Both the position numbers and the translations under genes were made by a program. A stretch of DNA of 64,000 nucleotides, from positions 13,238 to 77,237 of the forward strand of contig CAZETK010000006.1 in assembly GCA_964515195.1 (NCBI GenBank), in the 5' to 3' direction. The notes beneath the pieces were generated by a model. The model had not been told where the DNA came from. It saw only the letters and a list, made by a program, of their open reading frames with translations, and made no database searches. The DNA is from Ga0074139 sp964515195 (lineage in GTDB: Bacteria > Bdellovibrionota > Bdellovibrionia > Bdellovibrionales > Bdellovibrionaceae). Below are positions 25,188 through 33,768 of the stretch, in pieces; the first letter of the stretch is position 1, and the number at the start of each line of letters is the position of its first letter.

Positions 25188-26291
25188 CTAACGGTCCAGA
25201 TGAACTCTTGTGCCTTCGCAGCCCGGATCAAACCATAAAAAGTTTTGGGGTTCGGCGGAAAACTCGATAGGTTCTCCACTTTGGAAGCTTTGCCCCTCTG
25301 GCAACTTTTGAATGCGCAAGGTCAGTTGATGACCGCCGCACTTTAACACCACTAAAAACTCATTGCCGAGTGGTTCAATGATCAACAAATTACCTCTCAT
25401 TAAAATTGGACCTTGGGTATCCAAACTGATTTTTTCGGGCCGAATGCCCATAGTGTAGCGTCCAGGTTTTCGGGGAGCGTAGTGAGCAGGTATACTTAGC
25501 TTCTGATCACCGAAGTGAAAGCTGCAATGTGTTTGACTCAATTGTAAGTCGCCTGGGATTAAGTTCATGCTGGGACTACCGATAAACGAGGCGACAAACT
25601 CATTGGCAGGATTGTGATACACTTCAAGCGGCGAACCTACCTGTTGAATTCGGCCGCGATTCAGAATCACAATGCGGGTGGCAAGTGTCATGGCCTCCAC
25701 TTGATCGTGGGTTACGTAAACCGTAGTGGAACCAATTTTTCTATGAAGATCCGCGAGTTCAATGCGCATCTGTGACCGCAACTGGGCATCAAGATTGGAT
25801 AAAGGCTCATCGAACAGGAAAATTTCGGGCTTTCGTACAAGCGCGCGTCCAATAGCCACGCGCTGCCTTTGGCCGCCCGACAGTTTCGCGGGGCGCCGAT
25901 CCAACAAGTTATTAATTTGCAGGAGTTCTGAAACCTCATCAATACGTTGCTGAATTATTACGGGGTCCACACCCTTCATCTTCAAGCCGAACTTTAGATT
26001 GTCCCTGACGCTCATATGCGGGTAAAGCGCATAGTCTTGAAAAACCATGGCGAGTCCTCGCTCTGAAGGATGAACTTCGTTGACCACCTTGCCGTTGATG
26101 ATGATTTCACCACCCGTCATATTCTCTAAACCGGCCAAGGTTCTTAAGAGAGTTGACTTTCCGCACCCTGAGGGGCCGACCAATACGACAAATTCACCTT
26201 TTTCAATTTCTAAGTTGATGTGGTCCAGCACCAAAGTGCGCCGATCATACTGTTTAACCAACTCTTTGAATTGTATCGTAACAGACTTCAC
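25188..26291 (-). CDS. Sugar ABC importer ATPase, MalK/UgpC/MsmK type
   Basis: Energises import through two permeases coded upstream. It is 367 residues. Walker A GPSGCGKSTLLRTLAG (about 39-54), Q-loop VFQDYALYPHMSV, signature LSGGQRQRVAIGRAL, Walker B IFLFDEPLSNLDAQ, and switch His in VYVTHDQVEAM. The C-terminal 130 residues form the MalK-type TOBE/regulatory domain (GIRPEKISLD). It starts at GTG 26291 with AAAGGAT upstream. Last gene of the binding protein-permease-permease-ATPase operon. Confidence 0.95.
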   Translation of the reverse strand: MKSVTIQFKELVKQYDRRTLVLDHINLEIEKGEFVVLVGPSGCGKSTLLRTLAGLENMTGGEIIINGKVVNEVHPSERGLAMVFQDYALYPHMSVRDNLKFGLKMKGVDPVIIQQRIDEVSELLQINNLLDRRPAKLSGGQRQRVAIGRALVRKPEIFLFDEPLSNLDAQLRSQMRIELADLHRKIGSTTVYVTHDQVEAMTLATRIVILNRGRIQQVGSPLEVYHNPANEFVASFIGSPSMNLIPGDLQLSQTHCSFHFGDQKLSIPAHYAPRKPGRYTMGIRPEKISLDTQGPILMRGNLLIIEPLGNEFLVVLKCGGHQLTLRIQKLPEGQSFQSGEPIEFSAEPQNFLWFDPGCEGTRVHLDR

Positions 26292-26297
26292 AAGTGT

Positions 26298-27131
26298 TTA
26301 TCCTTTCACGGAACCGGCAGTTAGCCCGGCAACGATATAGCGTTGAAAGATCAAGACCAAAGCGATCAGGGGAATGGTCACCACTACAGAGGCCGCCATG
26401 ATCGGTCCCCAGGGCAGTTCGTGCTGAGTCGCTCCGCTCATAAGGGCGATGGCAACGGGTACTGTACGGGCGTCATTCGTTAACGTGAGGGTAAGTGCGA
26501 ATAAAAACTCGTTCCATGCGGCGATAAAGGACAAAAGCCCTATAGTGACCATGGATGGCGCCAGCAGTGGCATTAATACCCGGAAAATAATCACCCAAGG
26601 TTTAGCCCCGTCCATCACGGCCGCTTCTTCAATGGAGCGAGGAATATCACGCATAAAAGTGGTCAACACCCATATTGTGAAGGGAAGGGTGAAGATGGTG
26701 TAGGACAAAATCAGTGCCGGCCAAGTGTCGTAAAGACCCAGGCTCCGAATCAATTCAAACAACCCACTTAGAACGGCGATTTGTGGAAACATCGAGACGC
26801 CTAAGAAGGTGAAGAGCAAAGTGCTCCGGCCCTTAAACTGCTTACGTGCCAAGGGGTAAGAAGCGAAAACTCCAATGGCCAAAGACAGTAATACCGTAAC
26901 AGTGGCGATTCCGACTGAGTTGATAATATTTCGCCCGAAAGGCTGCTCCAAAAAAACTGAGCGATAGTTCTGCCAGGTTATATGAGGAGGCCAGAATTCT
27001 ACCTGGAATAAAGCGCTTCCTGACTTTATCGAAGTCACAATAGCCCAATAAAAAGGAAAGGTGGAAAATAAAAAAATAAGGGCGACAAGAAGATAAAGCC
27101 CGGTCCAACGTAAACTGCTTCGCCAGATCAT
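26298..27131 (-). CDS. Sugar ABC importer permease, MalG type
   Basis: Inner-membrane permease, 277 residues, six predicted transmembrane segments. The cytoplasmic EAA loop that docks the ATPase is present: IPRSIEEAAVMDGAKPWVIIFRVLMPLLAPSM, with the E-A-A---G spacing. The N-terminal helix and the end PLIALVLIFQRYIVAGLTAGSVKG are typical of the MalG/UgpE branch, in which the C-terminus reaches into the partner subunit. Its ATG overlaps the stop of the other permease gene by four bases. Confidence 0.93.
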   Translation of the reverse strand: MIWRSSLRWTGLYLLVALIFLFSTFPFYWAIVTSIKSGSALFQVEFWPPHITWQNYRSVFLEQPFGRNIINSVGIATVTVLLSLAIGVFASYPLARKQFKGRSTLLFTFLGVSMFPQIAVLSGLFELIRSLGLYDTWPALILSYTIFTLPFTIWVLTTFMRDIPRSIEEAAVMDGAKPWVIIFRVLMPLLAPSMVTIGLLSFIAAWNEFLFALTLTLTNDARTVPVAIALMSGATQHELPWGPIMAASVVVTIPLIALVLIFQRYIVAGLTAGSVKG

Positions 27132-28012
27132 CGGGACACTCCTAAGTTGTTGCGGTTAAGGCTTAAGTAAATCACAGTGATAAGGGCGATAATAAAAAAT
27201 ATTAAGAATGAAGCCGCAGATCCATAACCGATCTCTTGAAAGTCAATTAACTGTTGACGAGCATAAACTGACATCACGGCGGTGGACCGGCTGTTCGAAG
27301 TTAGAATATAAGGAAGATCAAAAACTCTAAGCGCATCCAACGTCCGGAATATAACAGCCACCACCAATGCCGGGCGGACCAAAGGAAGAGTGATATGAAA
27401 AAAACGTTTGATCGGTGAGACGCCTTCGATCTTGGCTACCTCGTAAATGGAGTGGGGAATACTTTGCAAACCCGCCAATATCAATAATGTCATAAAAGGC
27501 GTGGCTTTCCAGACATCCACGACTACCACCGTTGCTAGAGCTAGATCAGGTTCTGCAAGCCAAGCAATGGGCTGATCTATCCATTGCCAATCCATCAATA
27601 TCTTATTGATCACACCGTAAAGATCATTAAACATCCAAGCCCACATTTTTGCTGATACAACTGTGGGAATGGCCCATGGAATTAGAATGGCAGCCCGTAA
27701 TAGACCGCGACCCGGAAAGTGGGACTTGAGGACCAAGGCAATGCCTAATCCTAACACGGTTTCAAGACTTACAGAGAAGCCCACAAAAATCAGAGTATTC
27801 GCAACCGACCGCCACCAATCTCTGTCAGTGAGCAGATAAGAGTAATTTTCAAATCCGATCCAGTGAACCTCTTCAAGCCCCGCCAAGGTCGCATCGGTAA
27901 AGGAAAAGTAGAAGGTGCGGAATAGGGGGTAAAAAGCGACAACTGCCAAAATTACAATGGCCGGCAAACAAAATTTCCATGCGGTGTGAAAATCACTTTT
28001 ATTAAAGGTCAT
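27128..28012 (-). CDS. Sugar ABC importer permease, MalF type
   Basis: 294 residues with six predicted transmembrane segments and no large periplasmic insertion, as in the UgpA/ThuF branch. The EAA loop reads IPHSIYEVAKIEGVSPIKRFFHITLPLVRPAL. FYFSFTDATLAGLEEVHWIGFENY near the N-terminus is the usual first periplasmic loop. It starts directly after the stop of the binding-protein gene and overlaps the next permease by four bases, so the transporter is a single translational unit. Confidence 0.93.
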   Translation of the reverse strand: MTFNKSDFHTAWKFCLPAIVILAVVAFYPLFRTFYFSFTDATLAGLEEVHWIGFENYSYLLTDRDWWRSVANTLIFVGFSVSLETVLGLGIALVLKSHFPGRGLLRAAILIPWAIPTVVSAKMWAWMFNDLYGVINKILMDWQWIDQPIAWLAEPDLALATVVVVDVWKATPFMTLLILAGLQSIPHSIYEVAKIEGVSPIKRFFHITLPLVRPALVVAVIFRTLDALRVFDLPYILTSNSRSTAVMSVYARQQLIDFQEIGYGSAASFLIFFIIALITVIYLSLNRNNLGVSR

Positions 28013-29308
28013 TTACCACCGACCCTGTCGACTTATATGCTGAAGCCGCTTTTCTACCTGTTTCAAGCTTGCCTCAGCTGACTTTTTTCCAGTAAGCACC
28101 TGATGGACTCCCTCCCATACTTCCGCACTGACCTGATTGTATTTACGTCCAGTCACTTGAGATGGCCGTGGAACCGCGGTCTTCATGATTTCCTTAAGCT
28201 CAGCCAAATGGGAGAGAGATTTTTTTAATCGAGGATCGTCATAAATCGGCTGACGAGTCGGGTAAAACCCGCCGACTTGGGCGCGACGGATCTGCTCTTC
28301 CGAACTCGCGAGATATCGGACTAGATCAATGGCGGCCTTTTTGTTTTTAGAGTATTTAGAGACGGCTAAAGACCAGCCGCCCAAAGTCGCTGAAGATCGA
28401 CCATCAGCGGCTTTGTTGAAGGGTTCTCCTTGTGGAAGAGGGGAGATATCAAAGAGCCCCTGAATGGGACTGTCCTCTGAATCAGCGAGAGAGATCACAT
28501 AAGGCCAATTGCGCATGAATACCGCGTTACCCGTTTGAAAGACTCCCCGTGCCTCTTCCTCGGCGTAGTTTAAAACTCCCCGTGGACTGATTGTTCCCAC
28601 CCAGGATTTAGCAAACTCTAAAGCCTTTTTAGCATTGGGGTTATTGATTGTGACTTTACCCTCATCATTGACAAAGTCGCCGCCTCCGAAACTCGAGATC
28701 CATTCAAGAGCGTTACAGGTAAGGCCTTCATAAGCTCTGGCCTGGAACACGTAGCCCCAGATGGATTTGTTTCCAGCCGCTCGTTCTTTCTGCTGGATAA
28801 ATTTCGCGGTATCCGTAAGCTCTTGCCAAGTTTTGGGAATATTTCGGTTATACTTTTTTAAGAGATCTTTGCGGTAATATAAAAGCCCAGCATCCATATA
28901 CCAAGGAACGGCCACGAAACGGTTACCGACTGTATTGCTTTTAACAAAAGCTGGGAAAAACTGTTCGCGTTCCTTTTTCTCGTAGTGCTCGCTAAGATCG
29001 ACAAAGAAGCCCGAAAAAATTCCAGGCCAAGTGGTGTCCACGACAAAAACATCGACGTCATGAGATTGCGCTGCCAACAGTTGAAGATAAAGGCCAAGCC
29101 GGTCGTTGGAATTGCTGGGAGCGACAATCACTTCAACTTGATGACCAGCCTTTTTAGCCCAGGCTTCCGAACCGGAACGGCACAGTTCAATTTCACGACC
29201 AACGGCTCCGCAGGAAATTCTAATAGTCGCTGCCCATGTGGAACCGGCGGCAAACAGTCCATTGATTAAGACAAGGGCAGTAGTCGCAAGTAGCAGTCGA
29301 ACAATCAC
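28013..29308 (-). CDS. Extracellular sugar-binding protein, family 1
   Basis: Periplasmic ligand receptor of the ABC importer, 431 residues with a signal peptide (about 1-26, ending near TWA-AT). Family-1 features: VFVVDTTWPGIFSGFFVDLSE, AVPWYMDAGLLYYRKDLLKKYN, PKTWQELTDTAKFIQ, VFMRNWPYVISLA and LGGWSLAVSKYSKNKKAAIDLVRYLAS. The closest known pattern is the trehalose/maltose group (ThuE, MalE-like), but the sugar cannot be fixed from sequence alone. It starts at GTG 29308, overlapping the YkgJ-like gene's stop as GTGA. Confidence 0.92.
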   Translation of the reverse strand: MIVRLLLATTALVLINGLFAAGSTWAATIRISCGAVGREIELCRSGSEAWAKKAGHQVEVIVAPSNSNDRLGLYLQLLAAQSHDVDVFVVDTTWPGIFSGFFVDLSEHYEKKEREQFFPAFVKSNTVGNRFVAVPWYMDAGLLYYRKDLLKKYNRNIPKTWQELTDTAKFIQQKERAAGNKSIWGYVFQARAYEGLTCNALEWISSFGGGDFVNDEGKVTINNPNAKKALEFAKSWVGTISPRGVLNYAEEEARGVFQTGNAVFMRNWPYVISLADSEDSPIQGLFDISPLPQGEPFNKAADGRSSATLGGWSLAVSKYSKNKKAAIDLVRYLASSEEQIRRAQVGGFYPTRQPIYDDPRLKKSLSHLAELKEIMKTAVPRPSQVTGRKYNQVSAEVWEGVHQVLTGKKSAEASLKQVEKRLQHISRQGRW

Positions 29309-29811
29309 GGTTTTGAACCCCTGCGTCCGGAAACAGGGCCTGGCACCAAATCCCTTTCGTGGAGTAGGGTGGCTTCGGAGCGTTTTTGTTCTAGGATTGT
29401 GGTTTGGATTTCTTCTTCTGTGTATAGGCGTCCTTTGCCGATACCTGGGCAGAAGCCTTTGACCTCTTTGTTCCAGGTTTTGGCATTCATCACTTCAGGC
29501 CAAAAGGGCCAAGTTCTGCATTGAGTGGGGCGGGCCTGGTAGATTCCGCAGCGGTTGCCCTTCAAAAAAATACATTCAGGTCGTTCGGAGTCTTCTTTTA
29601 AGTGATAAAAACCCTGGGTGCGGTCACAGTATTTTTTAGTAAACTCCCGTAAAGGCAGATTTAAATGTTCAGCCATGCGCTTTCGGTCTTCGCGGGTCAA
29701 AAAAACAAACCCATACTCACCCCGCGACAAGCAACACTGCCCAGATCCTTGGCACTCAAATCGAATGCCTTCTGACCACCATTTTTTAGGCTTTTTGACC
29801 TTATCCGCCAT
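29305..29811 (-). CDS. YkgJ-family cysteine-rich (zinc/iron-chelating) protein
   Basis: 168 residues. Conserved cysteines: FECQGSGQCCLSRGEYGFVFLT, KKYC, ECIFLKGNRCGIYQARPTQCRTWPFWPE, the pattern of the YkgJ/UPF0153 family (CxxxxxxCC...C...C...CxxYxxRPxxCRxFP). The residues are expected to bind an Fe-S cluster or zinc; biochemical function is unknown. AGGAAGTG precedes the ATG. It is the first gene of the ABC sugar operon by overlap (29305-29308), though a functional link is not evident. Confidence 0.86.
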   Translation of the reverse strand: MADKVKKPKKWWSEGIRFECQGSGQCCLSRGEYGFVFLTREDRKRMAEHLNLPLREFTKKYCDRTQGFYHLKEDSERPECIFLKGNRCGIYQARPTQCRTWPFWPEVMNAKTWNKEVKGFCPGIGKGRLYTEEEIQTTILEQKRSEATLLHERDLVPGPVSGRRGSKP

Positions 29812-29871
29812 TTTCTATCACTTCCTATCTGAAAATTGACACGGTGTTACCGCTGTTGTACCTGTCACATC

Positions 29872-30803
29872 GTGGTTAAAATATACAACGCGCAAGATTT
29901 TCCTAAGTATTTACCTAGGCTTAATTCTCTTTACGATGATTTGTTTACAGGTGGCAAAGGCTTTCGGGCGAAATTAGTCCAAATAGTGGGCGAGAAACTG
30001 TCAGTCCCAATAGAATCCCTACTATTGCTATCACAAACAGTAGAGTTTATTCACAATNNNNNNNNNNCGATTTAATCGATCGATCCATTTTGCGGCGAGG
30101 CAAACCAGCGGCTTGGACCAAGTACACGCCTGAATACGCCGTACTTGCCGGCGACTATCTTCTCGCCCGGGTGATGGTCAACCTTTCCAATTTCGGAAAT
30201 ATTCGTCTTGTGCAATATACGGCTGAAGTTATTTCGGATCTGCTAGAGGGCGAGTGGTTGCAAGATTCGGTAATTCGAGATTTTGATGTCAACATGGATA
30301 AATTGGATCGAATTCACAATTACAAAACATCTTCACTTTTCAAATGGTGTCTTCGCTCTCCCTTCTACGCTCTGAATCGAAATGATGATAGACTCCATGA
30401 AGTTTTGGAAAAACTAGGACAAATTCTGGGGCTTCTTTTTCAAAGAAGTGATGACCTTTTGGATTATGATGTCCGAAATGATGAAGGTAAGGCGATCTTG
30501 GGTGACTTGAAATCAGGATACCTTAACTCTTTTGCCTCTTACGTTGTGCAAGACTTCTCTGCAGAAAAGCGCTCTCAGCTTGTGCGATCTCAAACTCTGG
30601 AGGAATTTAAAAGCCATCTCGGGGGCGAGAACCGTTTTCAGCAGTATGTAAAATCCTTTGATGAAGTAAATCAAAAGCAAATTGCCCTCTATCACCATTT
30701 GCTCGAAAGCCTTGAGTCCATGCTTTCAGGTGATGAAAAGCGCCTTATAAAAGATCTCCAACCTTTGACAGATCTGCTTTATTGGAGAAAGAAACCCTCA
30801 TGA
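29872..30803 (+). CDS. Trans-polyprenyl diphosphate synthase, interrupted by an assembly gap
   Basis: Condenses isopentenyl diphosphate units to a long isoprenoid chain, likely the menaquinone or undecaprenyl-type side chain. Motifs: GGKGFRAKLV (about residues 27-36), VEFIHN before the gap, DLIDRSILRRGKP after it, the GDYLLARV helix and the second Asp motif QRSDDLLDYDVRNDEGKAILGD. The ten Ns fall exactly on the first Asp-rich motif; the frames before and after differ, because the N run is a placeholder. By family spacing about 18 bases are missing there (HN-xxxxxD-DLID), so the gene is intact in all likelihood. Start GTG 29872 is uncertain; TTG 29836 is an alternative. Overlaps the next gene as ATGA. 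Confidence 0.88.
30058..30067. other. Assembly gap (10 N) in the prenyl synthase gene
   Basis: Ten undetermined bases. The base right after (C at 30068) followed by GATTTAATCGAT fits the end of a GAC codon then Asp-Leu-Ile-Asp, the conserved first aspartate motif. A real length of about 17 unknown bases would restore the frame. Confidence 0.9.
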
Positions 30804-31873
30804 GCCGCCGTTACCGAACTGCTAAGCGAGGCACCACCGATTTTGAACAGTTGATTACAGGAAGTTTTTCTCGAACGGAACGGGCACTGCCTATTCAATC
30901 ACTTCGTGTCGGCAAATCGGATGAAGAAGTTACGTTTGAAATTGTCCCACGTTCGAAAATCCCGTCAATGCCCCTGGGGGCTATACTGAAATCCTTTTTG
31001 CCGATTAAAAAAATTCTATTCGTTTTGTTCCCTTTGTTCTTTTTTGTTATTCGCGACTGGAACCGTCCTTTTTTATCCAGTGTTGAAGTGCTCTTGATTT
31101 TTCTGGGAACCTTGCTGGCTCTTCTTGCGGTTCAGATAAGAATCGACAGTGAAGATTTTATTTCTGGTTATGATCGCATACGTGGCGCTAAAGGCCAGGC
31201 AGTGCTATCCGACGGCGTTTACACGGTTGCGGAACTTAAAGGAAAAACCCGCTTGTTGCTATCTGTGGCAGTGGTTCTGGGAGTCGTTCCCTTGTTGCTC
31301 GAGCCGTTTCGAATGATCAGCTTCACCTTGGCTATTCTTTTCTTTTACGTCGGCTATAAAAAAGGAGTAATTCAAAAAAACCGATTCGTCAGGGATATTT
31401 ACTTGGCCCTGATCGCGGGTCCTTGTTTGGCTTATGGTATTGTTCCGAAGATTGAGTCTTTAGAGTTTGGATTGGTGTGGTCGCTTTTTGTGTTTTACGA
31501 ACTTCAACTGGAGCATTTTCAATTTTACTTTGCCCAGACCGAAGCGGGTGAAAAAAATTTGATGACCCTTTTCAGTTTTGATCAGGCTAAGAAGGTTCTT
31601 TGGGCCACTTGGGGAGTTGCGCTTATCGGATTTACAATTTACCGCGCTCTTTACGGACAACTTGCGCTTTGGATTGGATTCATCCTGATACTGACCTTTA
31701 TTAGTCTTAAGTGGAGATCCAATCTTTATGCCTTAGCAACGCCTGCCGGATCCCAAATTGATCGTGTTTGTGAGAAGGGACACCATCTTAATTTAACTTT
31801 TATTTCCCTATGGGTCGTTGAGCTTTTGTTTCAAGCCTTTGTAGCCCCGTTGGTCTTTGCATGGTTCAAATAA
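30800..31873 (+). CDS. UbiA-fold prenyltransferase-like membrane protein, second Asp motif missing
   Basis: 357 residues from ATG 30800 (ATGA overlap with the prenyl synthase gene), polytopic. The region RIDSEDFISGYDRIRGAKGQAVLS lines up with MenA's NDAADYLHGADTEKRMGPTRLT: both aspartates of the first motif are kept, Asn becomes Ile. The second motif (MenA RDRERDAQAGKRTM) corresponds to FYFAQTEAGEKNLM, without any aspartate. It also has a 65-residue soluble N-terminal extension rich in basic residues. Either it is a divergent prenyl-acceptor enzyme or a non-catalytic paralogue. Coding with a prenyl diphosphate synthase supports a prenyl-lipid link. The 3' end overlaps rsmJ by 13 bp. Confidence 0.66.
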   Translation: MSRRYRTAKRGTTDFEQLITGSFSRTERALPIQSLRVGKSDEEVTFEIVPRSKIPSMPLGAILKSFLPIKKILFVLFPLFFFVIRDWNRPFLSSVEVLLIFLGTLLALLAVQIRIDSEDFISGYDRIRGAKGQAVLSDGVYTVAELKGKTRLLLSVAVVLGVVPLLLEPFRMISFTLAILFFYVGYKKGVIQKNRFVRDIYLALIAGPCLAYGIVPKIESLEFGLVWSLFVFYELQLEHFQFYFAQTEAGEKNLMTLFSFDQAKKVLWATWGVALIGFTIYRALYGQLALWIGFILILTFISLKWRSNLYALATPAGSQIDRVCEKGHHLNLTFISLWVVELLFQAFVAPLVFAWFK

Positions 31874-32580
31874 GGCTCGATGAATCCACTCATAATCAAA
31901 CTGAAGGACTTCGTCGGCTGGCTCAACTTCCCATTCAGATAAAAGATAAATCTGTTTTAACTTTGGGTTTTAATGAAAACTGGTGGATGCAAGACCAAGA
32001 GGGTCGTAGACTGCAAATTGATTTTGATGAAAACCGCAAAGACTATTGGCGCACTCATCGTGGATCTGGTGAGCCTTTAGCCCGAGCCTTGGGATACAAA
32101 GAGGGTGTTCGAAAAGTCGTAGATCTGACGGCGGGCTTGGCGATCGATGCTGTTCTACTGGCTCGAATTGGTTTTCAAGTTATGGCTGTTGAAAGAAATC
32201 CTCTTGTTTATTTTCTTCTAAGTGAGGCTTTACTCAAAGCTCAAAGACAGGACCTTCAGGGGCTTCAATTTCACTTTGGAAATGCTTTAAACTATTTGGA
32301 ACAAATTGATATTTCTCAACCGACCAGTGTCTATTTTGATCCCATGTATCCAGAAAAGAAAAAAACGGCTTTATCGCGAAAAGAGATGGTCATGTTCCGT
32401 GAAATTGTAGGTTCTGATTTAGATTCCGAGGCTGTTCTGAATCAGTCCCTGAAAAGATCTTTTCATAAGATTGTCGTCAAGCGTCCCTTCAGAGCAGAAT
32501 CCATTTCGTTTTCACCTGATTACGCGTTAAAAACCAAACTGCTACGATTTGATGTCTACTATCCAAGGGGTTTTTCATGA
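31861..32580 (+). CDS. rsmJ: RsmJ-like 16S rRNA (guanine-N2) methyltransferase
   Basis: In E. coli RsmJ methylates 16S rRNA G1516. 239 residues. SAM-binding VVDLTAGLAIDAVLLARIGFQVMAVERNPLVYFLL (about 93-127) and the catalytic-region YFDPMYPEKKKTALSRKEM (about 157-175) are typical of the YhiQ/RsmJ family, as is LGFNENWWMQDQEGRRLQIDF near the N-terminus. It overlaps the preceding gene by 13 bp and the following membrane protein gene by four (ATGA). Confidence 0.9.
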   Translation: MVQIRLDESTHNQTEGLRRLAQLPIQIKDKSVLTLGFNENWWMQDQEGRRLQIDFDENRKDYWRTHRGSGEPLARALGYKEGVRKVVDLTAGLAIDAVLLARIGFQVMAVERNPLVYFLLSEALLKAQRQDLQGLQFHFGNALNYLEQIDISQPTSVYFDPMYPEKKKTALSRKEMVMFREIVGSDLDSEAVLNQSLKRSFHKIVVKRPFRAESISFSPDYALKTKLLRFDVYYPRGFS

Positions 32581-33758
32581 TTACGTTCGCCGTTTTATTC
32601 ATTCTATTGCTGGTGGCATGGTGGAGTTTTTCATGGGTGCTTCGCAATACTCTTTGGAAAGAGGAGGCCGATCAGGGGGGCGGAGTTTTTCAGCAGCTTA
32701 TCAGCATCCTTCAGCATCAGCTTCGAACTTTGTCGCCCCAGAATGCGGTGGCCCAGGGGTTGGTTGATTTTGAATTGAAGTCTAGAAATCTGATGCAATC
32801 ATTAATGATAGTCGCATTGTCCCGGATCGGGATTTTACCTCTTTTAATTTTACTTCTATGCGTCCGGAATTTATGGGCCTTTACTGGCGCGATTGCTTTA
32901 GGGTCTATCATTTTGATGGTGGCCTTTAAAAGGCCGACCAGGTGGATTCAGATAGCTCTGCTATAGGCAGTTTTTTTCGGGTTATATGATTGGACTTTTC
33001 GAAAGGTCGGCGAATTTATTTTTGGCAATACCGGGGGTTTAGATATAGCTCTTTTTTTAGGTGATGGACGACTCACGCACATTTTGATTTTAGGTCTGGC
33101 CTCGCTTCTTATGACTTTGTTGATTCGTGTGGAGCACTGGAGTCTGATTTTATCATCTGTGTTGTTCCTGGTAGGAGCGATCCCTTTGACAACAGCCATT
33201 GCCATCCTGATCGGTGAGGGTCTGGGATGGGCGATCTACTGGTATTATTGGGGGCAGAGATGTTCTCGAGTTTCAGGACGGTTGTTTTTGGAAAAATTCA
33301 TTATCACTTTGCTAGCATCGTTCGTAATGATTTTTTTACTTTTGATTATGAAGGGTGCTGGATGGCTGCACATTGGGATTTCAGGAACTGTAGAAGAGCG
33401 AAAATTCTATTTTGTAATGGGCTGGATTTTGTGGGAAGTCATGATTTCTGTGGTGTGGGCCATTTGGGGCCACTTTCGCTCACGTTCAAATATTATTGAA
33501 AATTCCGATCTCACTCCAATTTCCATTCCGATTGGTCTTCTGGGAGCAAAATGGTGGGGTTATAAAGGTTGGCTCCCGCTCCAGATTCAAAATAGGGTGA
33601 AAGGGATTCGAAAACGAAAAGAGAAACTAGAAATGCAATTGAATTCACTTACAGAAGAGGAAAAGTTGCGATTTCCCCCTGGGTTTCTAAGCAAGACACA
33701 TCAAGAAGTCGAGTCTTTGAAAAGGCTGCTTGGAGCTCTTCCTTCTGATTCTGTATGA
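32577..33758 (+). pseudogene. Polytopic membrane protein gene split by one in-frame TAG
   Basis: From ATG 32577 a 129-codon frame ends at TAG 32964-32966. The same frame is then open through 33758: AVFFGLYDWTFRKVGEFIFG follows the stop at once, then 39 codons later the long hydrophobic part begins. Read through, it gives about 393 residues with roughly eight hydrophobic segments and a charged C-terminal helix. The part SLILSSVLFLVGAIPLTTAIAILIGEGLG recalls the repeated Q-S-S-S/G-A-x-I-G region of Na/Pi cotransporters but lacks their QSSS core, so that is only a hint. There is no good start with a ribosome site after the stop. Options: recent nonsense mutation, sequencing error, or suppression. 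Confidence 0.68.
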
Positions 33759-33768
33759 TGATTAAGAT

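Noticed and set aside
32577..33758. Na/Pi cotransporter as firm call for the split membrane protein
   Set aside because: Only one hydrophobic block is reminiscent of NptA; the QSSS motif is missing.
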